Origin: Linepithema humile
Taxonomy: Eukaryota; Arthropoda; Insecta; Hymenoptera; Formicidae
DNA length: 64,000 bases
Assembly (NCBI RefSeq): GCF_040581485.1
Contig: NC_090131.1
Location: 9,238,001 to 9,302,000, forward strand
Direction of reading: 5' to 3'
Under the pieces are notes generated by a model, which saw only the letters and a list, made by a program, of their open reading frames with translations, had not been told where the DNA came from and made no database searches. This document shows, one piece after another, positions 47,126 to 57,401 of this stretch. The position numbers were made by a program, and so were the translations under genes. Each line of letters begins with the position of its first letter. The stretch's first letter is position 1.

Positions 47126-49647
47126 TCAAGCACTATCTGTGAGTATAGGTGCTGCTCCTTCCTGGATTAATAACTCGTATTTGTTTGAATAATACATCAA
47201 TGTAATACCACATTTTCCACAAATCATAGACCATACTGCTGATATAATAGTGCTTTCAGAAATTGGTTGAATGGCTACAACAATAAATAAATTCTTAAAT
47301 ATTTCACAAATTAGATTTTATTTAAATTTATGTATATAAATTTATACAAATTTATTTAAATACATTTAAATAAAGTTTAAATTTATTTTATTTACTTAAG
47401 AAAAAAAAGAAAGCTTTATATTATATTTATTTTATAAATATTTCCTTAATAAATAAAATAATATGCAATATATCTAGAATAATGATATGCTTACGTATCT
47501 TGTAGTAGAATGTAAGGAATAGGTACCAAATCAGTGCGATAATGCCAGTTACTGCACTCACAAAACCTACAACGTTTAAATTCCGCAGTGTAACTCTAGT
47601 GTGCCATCTCTCCAAAGTTCCTTTACCCTTCACCCAGTGCAAATGGAAACAAACTCCAGATAAAGCACCTACACATAATTCTTATATTAATAAAACTTTC
47701 AAATATAAAATCTTCCAATTTTTTATTGCGATTATACATTGAATTATGATATATATGTACCGGGACAAAAAATTATATATATTACAAAATTATTTTTGTA
47801 TTTGTTACTTCTGTTGTAATATATATTGAAAATTTTTGTTAACCTCCATTGATAAATTAATGTATACTTTAGATTTTTGCAGTAAAAATAAACTTTACAA
47901 TTAGATATTAATCCACGAATTAAAAGTTTTTAGTCTAGGAAGAAATACAGGTCAAAGAAACGTCTAATAGATCTCCTAAACGTCTTATAGATCTTACAGT
48001 CTATAAACTTCCATTAGATGTCTATTAGGCGTTTTTTCGACCTGTATTTCTCCCTGGGTAGGATATTTCAAAAATCTGTTCTGCAAAATAGGAGTTAAAA
48101 TATTACAAAAATTAATTTAGTCTGATTCAGATACTTATCATTCATAATATGATTACACTAAAAAATAAAAAATTACATGAAAAAAACATTCTAATATCTC
48201 TATAGGGCATTATATAAATGGATTTGGATATTTTTTATAATAGCTATATAAAAAATATCAATATTTATTGTTATTCATGTTCAAAAATTTTCAAAAAAAT
48301 TATAGCTAAAAAAGAAATATCAAATTAGGTTGACTGTATCAGGTGTAGCAATTGTGATGAATGTTATCTGAAATTAAATACCATTGACAATATTCAATTT
48401 CATTGATTGAAATATAAACTCCATCATTAACTTTAAACAATCTATAATTTGTAACAGAATTTTAAATAGATTTCGATTTATAATTTTACATATGTACCTT
48501 GTGTACAAAAATATTTGGAAAAATAAAATATAAATGTATATAAAACACATATCTGCTTCATTTTATATATATGTATATGCATTCTGATTCTTCAAATATT
48601 TTCTGTGTTGCACAGTATGTATGTAAAATTATAAATGAAAATATCTCCCTTAAATATCTCTCTTTTCATAAATATCGGACTGAGTAAGCGTAAAAGAGAT
48701 AAAACAAATTGAGATACATCAATACAAAATGCAGACCTAAAAAAAAAGTTTGAAATTGGTTAAGAAAATAAAAATATGTCATATATAACACGATATGAAG
48801 TATGAAAGATATATTATACGGAAAGTTATTATATGGAAGGTTGAAACCTTCCATATAATTTATTTCGTTAAATCTAAATTCCATTATTAAGATTAAGAAA
48901 CAGTGTTTCCTTTGTGTCATTCGTGATAGCAGTAATGAAGTGATAATTGACGTAAAACCTGATCTAAATGCAATTTATTACAGTAATTCGATTGTCGCGA
49001 TAAATTGCTGTAACTTTTTTGCTATCACGCTACGCAATTTTTAGAAGCAATTTGGTTGCAGTGATTGCACAAGACCCACAAGATCTAGACCTAGTTCTAA
49101 TTCTAGCAACTAGTTGCATGCAATTGTAGTAATATTTTTAGTCTTATGTATCAGCTTTAAAAAGACAATATATTTTATGTGTCACACCAACATAATCGTA
49201 GTATTTTATTCTGTAGTTAACAATAGTTTAGTTTACATCTAAAACTTGTTAGAAATGTTACTTTAGTTGCGTGTAATAAGTCACAAAAATAATTGCTGTA
49301 ACTAGTAAGTATTGCTGCAATAAGTTGCATAAAAAATTGCATAGTCTGATGCTGGCTTAAGAAACTTCTTGGTATACATGTAGCATCAGAAATGGAATAT
49401 ATTGAAATTATATCGATTATTATTTCCTAGTACGAGATATTTCTTTTACTATAGCAACACATTAAACACGTTTTGCCAACGTTTGTGGTCAAATTTGACA
49501 CAATTTAGCAACTCACTAACCTGCCAATATCGACCAAAATCCTACATCATGGTTCCCGTAAACAACGAACAGAACAAAAAATGCAGTCATACCGACGAAT
49601 ATGCCTATAGCACTAATTAACAGATGCACCAAGACATCGCGTAACAT
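47126..49647 (-). CDS. SLC48A1: HRG1/SLC48A1-like heme transporter
   Basis: Exons (transcript order): 49647-49521, 47668-47495, 47274-47126; 450 nt, 149 aa (human 146). Four hydrophobic segments are visible: IGIFVGMTAFFVLFVVYG, SILAGALSGVCFHLHW, VVGFVSAVTGIIALIWYLF and STIISAVWSMICGKCGITLM. Order, spacing and length follow HRG1; the last-segment phrase AVWSMICGKCGITLMYYSNK parallels the human VWSF...KW...YAHRY region, and the short tail APILTDSA resembles the human tail with ISILSDF. HRG1 moves heme from endosomes/lysosomes to the cytosol. The family call rests on pattern, not alignment. Splice sites are GT-AG and phases fit. It is convergent with PEX11. Confidence 0.8.
47669..49520 (-). other. 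Intron 1 of the HRG1-like gene
   Basis: A 1852-bp AT-rich intron. It contains a hairpin element of the CCCAGGGAGAA family at 47935-48059 and, at about 48828-48860, a short inverted repeat (ATGGAAGGTTGAAACCTTCCAT). No exon is seen. Confidence 0.7.
47935..48059. mobile_element. 125-bp hairpin MITE, CCCAGGGAGAA family
   Basis: CTAGGAAGAAATACAGGTCA at the left and GACCTGTATTTCTCCCTGGG at the right. The interior carries repeated ACGTCTAATAGA words in both directions, as in 17199-17269 and 26415-26470. Confidence 0.75.
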
Positions 49648-50849
49648 TTTATCGAGTGTTTGTTGATTACTTTATTTAGTAATGACAGCGTCAACCATGA
49701 CGGACGAAAGCAAAGCACGTCGTTTTAAATACAGTTTTCAATTTAGCGATAATTTTTTCTGTCAAAAATTTCAAAAGAGATTATCATATCCTTTTAATAT
49801 TAAAATTTTTTTGTCTTCTATTTTGCCTTCTGATTGATCTTTGTTCATTCTCAGGAGTCTGTTATCTCTACTAACATTGTTAATTGTTCGATAACTAGAT
49901 TTGAAAAAGTTCTATATTTTTGTTTGAAGAGAAATCAATTCTAAATTTGATAAAGATTTTGTAATATAGAAAATATTTAGTTAATATATTTTTTTTGTTT
50001 TAGATGTTTTAGGATTATTTAGTACATAGAAGTGTAAGCGCCGAAGAGATAATGCGCTCAAATGCGCTTATTTAGGTTAAGGTGCACCTAGATGATAGCT
50101 CTGCTTAGTCTAAGAACGCTATGTTCTTCTTGATGCTCGCCATTGGTCGATTCCGCTCGGCTAGCGTCCGCTCTCGGATTGGCCCGTTTAGGACACGTGA
50201 CTTCGGGTGTTTTCCAACTAGAACACGCTAAATTGCACTGTGTTACACCGTGTGAAACTTTTGTTGGAACGATAAAATGTAAATCTAATTTCTGAAAATC
50301 TCAGTAGAGGGCATTATAGTTCTCCATTTTTATTACTAGGAGAGATTGACATTATTGTAATTATTGTAACAACGAAATTAGAAGAGATTGACATTATTGT
50401 AATAACAAAAAATTATTGTAATTAATTTTTATAGTTAACCAAATTTTGAATGAGGATATATTTTGATTAAATTTTGTTTTAATTTTATTTTTATGTGAAT
50501 TGCAGATGATGAATCGTAAGGTTATATTTACTTTGACTAAAACTGCTGAGATAAGTAGTGATAGTGATATTTCAATAAGCAGTAATGTTAGCAAAATGAT
50601 CCAATGAAGCAATTGCGTTGTTACAATGTTTGCACGTGAATTCTGAAAAATATAATAAATTATGTAACAAATGTTTTATTGATAATAATAAGTAATAAAA
50701 TTTGTATGGCATATTTTTTATTGTATTTTTTAATGTTTTATTTTACCATTAACTTCCAAAATATGATCCATTGAGATTAAATTTATAGAGATAGAGCTTC
50801 ACAATTTTCAATCTTGTACTCTCGCTCTCTCGTATCGTTGTATTATTAT
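49648..50849. other. Intergenic DNA with a GC-richer promoter-like patch
   Basis: At about 50080-50250 the sequence becomes less AT-rich and includes CCATTGG, GATTGGCC (inverted CCAAT words) and CACGTG. It may be the 5' region of the HRG1-like gene or an unlisted transcript. No coding exon follows on either strand. Confidence 0.4.
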
Positions 50850-51344
50850 CACGGTGTAAGAATATAAGGTGGTTGCACGGCAACAAATTTTGTGATTTTC
50901 CTGTCATTGTTCCACATTGAACTAGGTGGCTACGTGTTGAGCGACTTGAAATATATATATATATATACATATATAGAAATTTTATTAAAATTTTATTGTC
51001 CTGCGGAACTTAATTATAAATATTCATTTTCTTAAAAAAACTTAATTTTCTATAAAGACTGGAATACATTATTAATTATTTTTTCTGTAAATTTAACTAA
51101 GAATAATTTGTTATAACAAAATAAAAAAATATTTTGTCAGTAATATATATTTTTATACACAATGTTAAAAGTTTTATTTTAAAAAATTTGTATTATTTAG
51201 GACTAAAATTATATATAGATGTGCTTTAGAGATTCATTATCTATCCTTTTCTATCCACATCTATCCATATCTTCTATTTTTTTTTACTTGGGATCTTGCA
51301 CCAACGCGACATCTTGTGTGACATGCCTTAACTATGACATCTTG

Positions 51345-51665
51345 GGGCGGTATTCATAGTCCGTTCTTATATTCAAGATCGTCTTAAGCACGAACTTATA
51401 TTCGCTCTCTTCGTCAGACACAATCTATGTGTGACGAAGAGAGCGAATATAAGTCCGTGCTTAAGACAATCTTAAATATAAGAACGGACTATGGGCGGTA
51501 TTCATAGTCCGTTCTTATATTCAAGATCGTCTTAAGCACGAACTTATATTCGCTCTCTTTGTCAGACACAATCTATGTGTGACGAAGAGAGCGAATATAA
51601 GTCCGTGCTTAAGACAATCTTAAATATAAGAACGGACTATGAATACCGGCCTATGAATACCGGCC
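51345..51665. mobile_element. MITE M1, GGGCGGTATTCATAG family, 3-bp duplication TTG
   Basis: GGGCGGTATTCATAGTCCGT ... GAATACCGGCC, split by a second copy (M2). TTG occurs at 51342-51344 and 51666-51668; removing the insert restores the hAT-like host (CATCTTGATCACAG). The arms are almost fully mirrored around AGACACAATCTATGTGTG. Confidence 0.88.
51493..51651. mobile_element. MITE M2 inside M1, 159 bp, duplication TAT
   Basis: A full copy, GGGCGG... to ...CCGGCC, inserted into the right terminal repeat of M1. TAT occurs at 51490-51492 and 51652-51654. Its length, 159 bp, equals the copy at 55665-55823. Confidence 0.88.
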
Positions 51666-51747
51666 TTGATCACAGATTTTTTGATAGAATACAATGGTCG
51701 TGAAACCTTAGAACATATATACTGGAAGGGGCATAGCCTATCTAAAT

Positions 51748-52600
51748 CATTGAGTAAAAAGAAACAGGAGGGAGCATATACTAGCCAGGACTAGGTAAAT
51801 CCGCGGACGGATGTACGTCATGGCAGCCATCTTGAGCGACAACTTTTTGAAAGTGAGAGGGAATGTTCGAGCATTGCGGCAAGCGGCATACCGTACGCCG
51901 TACGCATTAATATGCAGTGTATAGTCTTTTATGCAACAGTGTATGGAAATAAACGATCAAAATGGTATACTGTAGAGCTTGTGGCATAACAGCAGCAGCT
52001 CGAAATCATGGGGCTTGTTCGTTTTAACTGCACTGGGGCAGCTCTGGGTCTGCTCTAAACAAGATAATACAGGACAAACTATTTATCTGTCCTGTATTAT
52101 CCTGTGTAGAGCAGACCCAGAGCAGCCCCAGTGTAGCTAAAACGAACAAGCCCATGGAATAACGTTTCATCAGTTAGTATTATCAACAATAATGAGATTT
52201 TTATTTTGGAGATTATAATCATATGTATAGTATTGTGAAATTGTAGATTCACAATAATTACTAAATAATTTTTACTCACAAACAGGTTTCCGAAAAATCC
52301 GGATTAAAGAAATGCATGGATAAATTTTTGTAAGGACGAAGGATTTAATATAAATTTAGATTTTAGATTTTAACATTGCTCTTATGGAAATACTGCACGA
52401 GTGCAATCTCAATGAAAAATGCCATTAAAATTTGGTATTATTGTTGCATATTATAGTTATTTTCTTTTAATTGTACATTATTTCCTAATTGAACATAACA
52501 AGTCATTCAATATTGGCACCCTTGAGCGACCACTTTATATAGTCACTTCCGTCCGCACTTTTAAGACCAAACGCTCCCTCCTGTTTCTTTTTACTCAATG
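51748..52600. mobile_element. Inverted sister of the 720-bp CATTGAGTAAAAAG element
   Basis: Ends CATTGAGTAAAAAGAAACAG / inverse. Without the nested MITE (52011-52153 plus one ATG) it is 707 bp, against 720 bp for 35331-36050, and similarity runs end to end in inverted orientation. Confidence 0.85.
52011..52153. mobile_element. 143-bp hairpin MITE, GGGCTTGTTCG ends, duplication ATG
   Basis: GGGCTTGTTCGTTTTAACTG and the mirror TAGCTAAAACGAACAAGCCC; ATG at 52008-52010 and 52154-52156. The 35331-36050 copy gives the empty site (AATCATGGAATAACG), which proves the insertion and its borders. An alternative parse is GGCTTG ends with a 5-bp CATGG duplication. Confidence 0.88.
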
Positions 52601-52604
52601 GCTG

Positions 52605-53116
52605 TGACATGGTTACACTCGTGTAGTGGTGTCACTAAACATAACGAGTGACAAGCGTAAAGAGATTAGGCGGTTTTATTATTGTTGTACTATAAATTTT
52701 ATAAAATACTTTAACTTTTATTACTCTGAGGCTCTGCATATATAGTAGACAAAATATTAGAAATAGCAATAATCATTTAATATTAAAGAGAAATTATTTT
52801 ACATCTAACAAGAGAATAAAATATATATTAATTAGTTCCAATTCTTATTTCTTAATTCATGCATTAATTTTTTCTATTCTTTTTATTTTTAAAATAAATA
52901 AATCCAATTTTTTATTTCTAATATTTAATAATTATTCCTATTTCTATTTCCTATTTTGTTTATTGTGCGCAGGATCTGACTTTCATTTCTCACACATACG
53001 CAAATAGTGAGTTCTATGTGTGGTGATTACTAAACGAATATGGCGGCCTCCCCCCGCCGCAAACGTGCTCCCCCGGTACAGCTTGTGCTCCGTCCCTCTA
53101 TTCCTTAGTCCGTGAG
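52605..53116. mobile_element. Partial copy of the CACGGACTAAGGAATAG element
   Basis: Right end CTATTCCTTAGTCCGTG at about 53100-53115; shares AACGAATATGGCGGCC and CGCCGCAAACGTG with 20722-21722. The left end is missing, cut near the join with the 51748-52600 element. Confidence 0.5.
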
Positions 53117-53850
53117 GTCACACAAATGCCTTGACATATGAAGTTGCCGAGTATCAAGGCATATCGAGTCGGCGTGTTCCGACTCTATATATTTTTACAT
53201 CATGATTGTGACATCCGGCAACGCTGTTGTGGCTGTGTGAAAGCAGCTGGGGGTCGATTGTGTATTTCAAAACCTAGTGAAAATAACAAAAGTGAACATT
53301 CACTTGATTGTGTAAATTTCACTATAATGAAAATGCGAATTATTTCACGTGAGATTATTCGACAAGTATTTAGATGTCGAATTCAGTCAAATTGTGTCGA
53401 ATTTGCATCGTATTGTGCAGTCTCACGGAGCCAGCGTATAAAAAATGGATTTGGTTATGTTGCAGGGAAGCAGCACACAAGCGAGAATCGCACGTGACGT
53501 AGACGATTTTTGCTTGCGTGCGTGCTTCCCCTGTCGCGATGCCATGGTGTCAGCGGTTTCGAGTTTGCATCACCGGAGTAAGGTAAGATTTAATATATTA
53601 TACACTTGAAAATTGCGTGCTACATTTCATTAAGTTTTTAAAATTTTTATTAAATTAATTTTTTTCAGAGAAAGAGACAGAAGTTTATCGTGAAGAAGTG
53701 AATTTCGGCCTGTTGATATTAGGATACATGATCGCAGATAAGTTTATATTTATATTCACACATGATCCTTTTTATTACAGAAGTTTTACTACATATTATT
53801 AATTTTCAGGTGTTCTACATTGGAAGGAAAAAGATAAACTTCGAACAAAG
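53117..53850 (+). other. Unassigned GC-richer stretch with possible spliced pieces
   Basis: At 53130-53580 the DNA is richer in GC, with an open frame of 119 codons (53138-53497) that shows no known domain. AGTAAG|GTAAGATTT at about 53578-53590 could be a donor and TTTTTTTCAG at about 53670 an acceptor. A stretch at 53694-53840 is repeated at 54612-54735: both read GGCCT(G/A)TT(A/G)...GGATACATGATCGCAG followed by a GTAAGT-like donor (degraded in the first) and TTAATTTTCAGGTGTTCTA. This may be the remains of a duplicated short exon; I do not recognise the protein. Confidence 0.35.
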
Positions 53851-53853
53851 TAT

Positions 53854-54136
53854 GGACAAAGTAATGAAGTGAGTGATGTGGCATTATGCATAATGCCCGA
53901 GATCAGTCCGGCAGAGTGATAAATATTTGTTAATTTTTAATTTAAAAATTACTTTAACCAGGCAATGTAAATAAAAATAAATATAGATAAATATTAATAT
54001 AAATAAATATAATTATTATATTATTATAATATATAGATAAATAAATATATAAATATAAAATATATATTTATTTATATTTATATTGCCTGGTTAAAGCAAT
54101 TTTTAAATTAAAAATAAACAAATATTAATTGACAAT

Positions 54137-54170
<34 letters not shown>

Positions 54171-55266
54171 AAATAGCTATATAGTACTTTAAATACTAAT
54201 TTAATAAATTATTAATATAGATTTAACTGGGTATGCCAATGTGATTGCGGAATGGTACAATGTCTCGAGGCAGACTTTAAGGTAACATTACAGCAACAAA
54301 ATTCACTGGAGGATTGGGCAATCTGGCTGAAAGGAGTTGTTACTAAAGTGCTTAAACCATTTGAAGAGAAACCAACGTCCGCTAAAGCTGCATGTCAATT
54401 TTTGCTCAAATAGTCGTTTTATAGGTATTTCTTATTTTTTATTACATTGGTAATCAAATATATTTGTTTTGCATTTTTAATAACATTTACATTTTGTGTT
54501 TCATAGCTCGATGATTATCTGGGATTTCACTTTGAGAAGCGCGGCGAGTTTCGGATCTTTTCATCTTATCAGTAATTTATTAATATAGATTTAACAATTT
54601 TATAAACAATATAAATGAATCTCGGCCTATTAGTACCAGGATACATGATCGCAGGTAAGTTTATATTTATATTCACACATAATCCTTCTTATTACAGATG
54701 TTTTACTACATATTATTAATTTTCAGGTGTTCTAGAAGCCAATCTGTTACCAAGAACAATGAAGCGGAAAAAGATTGATGTGTATAGATATATAGGTTTT
54801 GGACAAAGTAATGAATGTGGCATTGTGCATAATGCCCGAGATCATTCGGGCAGAGTGATAAATATTTGTTATAATATAAATATAAATAAATAAATATATA
54901 TAAATCGCTTTAACCAGGCAATATAAATATAAATAAATAAATATATAAATATACAATATATATTTACTAATATTTATTTATATTTATATTGCCTGGTTGA
55001 AGCAATTTTTAATTTAAAAATTGCTTCAACCAGGCAATATAAATATAAATAAATATTAGTAAATATATATTGTATATTTATATATTTATTTATTTATATT
55101 TATATTGCCTGGTTAAAGCGATTTCTAAATTAAAAATTAACAAATATTAATTGACAATTATTATATATATATATTTATTTATTTATTTATCACTCTGCCA
55201 GATGAACACCAACCATCATGACTGGTCTCGGACATTATGCATAATGCCTCATTTATCACTTTGTCC
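53854..55266. repeat. Inverted repeats flanking the RFX fragment
   Basis: Left 53854-53966 (GGACAAAGTAATGAAG ... GCATTATGCATAATGCCCGAG ... TTTAACCAGGCAAT) is mirrored at 55104-55266 (ATTGCCTGGTTAAAGCG ... GACATTATGCATAATGCC ... CTTTGTCC). Additional ATTGCCTGGTT / AACCAGGCAAT units occur at about 54068-54110, 54908-54922, 54987-55030. The RFX exons lie between the outer arms. Confidence 0.65.
54221..54572 (+). pseudogene. Rfx: RFX transcription factor fragment: two exons and their intron
   Basis: Exon piece 54221-54424 reads NWVCQCDCGMVQCLEADFKV, TLQQQNSLEDWAIWLKGVVT and AACQFLLK, then a TAG stop (54411-54413) and SFY. After an 82-bp intron (GTATTT...CATAG) exon piece 54507-54572 continues SMIIWDFTLRSAASFGSFHL. 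This order matches the region after the DNA-binding domain in animal RFX proteins (RFX1-3 type), where Trp stands in place of the TAG. The second exon breaks off at ATCAG, where a copy of nearby intron DNA (TTTATTAATATAGATTTAAC, also at 54205-54226) begins. With one stop, no neighbours and a truncated end it is a non-functional fragment. The presence of the intron argues against retroposition. Confidence 0.85.
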
Positions 55267-55664
55267 ATACATATACATTATAAATGTAATATATATTATA
55301 AAAATGTAATATGTAAATATATATTAACTTTTGAATAAAAAATGATATTAACATATTCTTAAAAAATAAAAAAATTTGGTTTCTTTATTTTCGATGTCTT
55401 GGACGCCCACAATCAGGTTAAAAATGTTGGGTGTCATATATTTTTATTTTGGGTATTAAATATATTTTTTTTATATAATAAATTGTATTTACAGTGAGTT
55501 ACATTTATTAAACATTAATAAACATTAAACATTTTATTAAGCATTTTAATATACAAATCATGCAACACACAAATACGGCAGACAGAGGCAGAGTCAAATA
55601 GGATTACACTAAACAGGACATAAAAAATCAGAAATTGCAAGAATTGTGGGATTCAGCTATCAAA

Positions 55665-55823
55665 GGCCGGTATTCATAGTCCGTTCTTATATTTAAGATT
55701 GTCTTAAGCACGGACTTATATTCGCTCTCTTCGTCACACATAGATTGTGTCTGACGAAGAGAGCGAATATAAGTTCGTGCTTAAGACGATCTTGAATATA
55801 AGAACGGACTATGAATATCGCCC
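55665..55823. mobile_element. MITE M3, GGCCGGTATTCATAG family, in transposase exon
   Basis: 159 bp, GGCCGGTATTCATAGTCCGT to GACTATGAATATCGCCC; AAA at 55662-55664 and 55824-55826. Taking it and one AAA out restores the transposase frame across the insertion site. Confidence 0.9.
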
Positions 55824-56686
55824 AAACTGTTGCTTTATGGGTTATAAAACATGAAGGAGGAATGGAGAATCTTGAAGATCATAGAAAAAATAATTGTGCT
55901 CCGCAGAAGACTACACCGGAGCAGAATGAGGAAATAGTAAGAGCTGTAGACGAAAATCCTTTCGATCCAGTCGCAAACGTATTAAGGAACAGGGAATTAA
56001 ATATTTCTACAGAAACCGTAAGACGCCGTCTACGTGCTGCAGGTGTACACTCACATCCTGCAACAAAGAAAATAGAGCTCAAGCCGCAACATAGGATGAA
56101 AAGAGTACAATTCGCAAGAGAATATTTAAATACACCTCAAGAGGAATGGAATGCCGTCATTTGAATGGACGAAAAAGTATTTTCATCTTTAGAAGATAGG
56201 CGACGTAGAGTCTGGCGACCAAATGGATCGCTTTTAAATCCCAAATATGTTATCCCATCAGGAAAAAGCGGCAGAATCACATTAGGATTCTGGGGAAGTA
56301 TGACTTCAAGTGGATCGTTAAATCTACAAGAGATATCTTCACGAATGAATGTCGAAGAATACGTGGAAATTCTTCAAAAAGTATTAAAACCTGGCATTAG
56401 AATAATTTTTCCGGAAGAACAATATCCAGTTATAAAAGTAGTGCAAAATAATAGTGCCGTCCATACATCAAGATTGGTGCAAGCGATATGGTTCGACGAA
56501 AATCCAGACATTCAAAAAATTCGATGGCCAACAAAGTCTCCTGATCTAAATCCAATAGAAAATGTGTGGGGTCAAATGGTATCATCATGGAGAGCTGGCG
56601 AACTCCGAACAAAAGAAGCCTTACGGAACAATGTGCATCAAGTTTGGCAGCAATTATCGCAGCGACAAGATTACACGCAAAACTTA

Positions 56687-57131
56687 GGCCGGCGTCACAT
56701 AGAACCCGTAATCCGTAATCCGCACCGGAAGTCCGCAAAAGTTACTAGGGATTGCGTCCGTAACGTTACGTGTGTTTTTTCTTCTTGTGTCCCATGGAGC
56801 CGTAAATACACACGTAACGGTATTACTATTTTTTATTTAACAGATTATAATTGTTTATTTGTATTTTATTCATAAGAAAACTACAGAATATATTATAATT
56901 TTAACAAAAATTTTAATTAAATCGTCAAATTTAGTTAAATAAATAAAATTAAAAAAAGCATTACTAGTAATAACTAGTAACTTTTAGTAACTTTTACGGA
57001 AATTTCATGGAATTACGGCTCCATGGGACACAAGGAGATAAAACACACGTAACGTTACGGACGCAATCCCTAGTAACTTTTGCGGACTTTCGGTGCGGAT
57101 TACGGATTACGGGTTCTATGTGACGCCGGCC
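56687..57131. mobile_element. 445-bp MITE, GGCCGGCGTCACATAG ends, duplication TTA (PIF/Harbinger-like)
   Basis: GGCCGGCGTCACATAGAACC and its mirror GGTTCTATGTGACGCCGGCC; TTA at 56684-56686 and 57132-57134. The inverted arms extend ~125 bp through CGTAACGTTACG. The interior is AT-rich. TTA duplication with GGCC ends fits PIF/Harbinger. Confidence 0.9.
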
Positions 57132-57192
57132 TTAATCAACTCAATGCCAAGAAGATTGCAACAAGTTATAGACAATGACGGATACTGACACT

Positions 57193-57281
57193 CAGACACA
57201 ATCTATGTGTGACAAAGAGAGCGAATATAAGTCCGTGCTTAAGACGATTTTGAATATAAGAACGGACTATGAATACCGCCC
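57193..57281. mobile_element. Right half of a GGGCGGTATTCATAG MITE
   Basis: CAGACACAATCTATGTGTGA through AAGTCCGTGCTTAAGACG to CTATGAATACCGCCC. The left half is missing; its break joins the end of the transposase remnant. Confidence 0.85.
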
Positions 57282-57300
57282 TAAAAATAATGATATATGA

Positions 57301-57401
57301 CATGTTTTTCCAAACTTTGTTTCAACCAATAAAAATAAACACAAGCGTGGCCAGACTCTATATATAGGGACTTTAGTCGAAACAAAGTTTGGAAAAACAT
57401 G
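57301..57401. repeat. 101-bp hairpin with 23-bp inverted ends
   Basis: CATGTTTTTCCAAACTTTGT plus TTC at one end and the inverse at the other. The loop contains ACCAATAAAAATAAACACAA and GCGTGGCCAGACTC plus TATATATAGGGACT, a unit that recurs at 57930-57966 (part) and 57968-58020. Confidence 0.8.

Larger units (their letters stand above)
50850..51707. mobile_element. hAT-like MITE, third copy, right end missing, with two nested MITEs
   Basis: Starts CACGGTGTAAGAATATAAGG and follows 22653-23199 (in reverse) through CCTGTCATTGTTCC and GACATGCCTTAACTATGACA to AATGGTCGTGAAACC at about 51707, where the terminal ~25 bp are gone. Interrupted at 51342-51668 by MITEs M1 and M2. Confidence 0.85.
55440..57192 (+). 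pseudogene. Tc1/mariner-like transposase pseudogene, cut by two MITEs
   Basis: The frame begins before 55606: KKSEIARIVGFSYQ, a helix-turn-helix, is interrupted by MITE M3 (55665-55823) and resumes TVALWVIKHEGG. It continues with TVRRRLRAAGVHSHPATKK, a TGA at 56162-56164 (after EEWNAVI, where Trp fits), MDEKVFSS (first catalytic Asp), VVQNNSAVHTS and WPTKSPDLNPIENVWGQM (third acidic residue, Glu), then is cut by the 56687-57131 MITE and resumes to about 57177. The second catalytic Asp is usual in the 'QDN' motif; here it is QNN, so the active site is lost. The spacing suggests a DD34E-like Tc1 relative. The terminal repeats of the parent element are not clear; ACAGTGAGTTACA at about 55491 is a candidate. 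Confidence 0.88.

Noticed and set aside
53138..53497. 119-codon open frame as a gene
   Set aside because: No domain, no matching splice continuation that yields a recognisable protein; kept only as an unassigned stretch.
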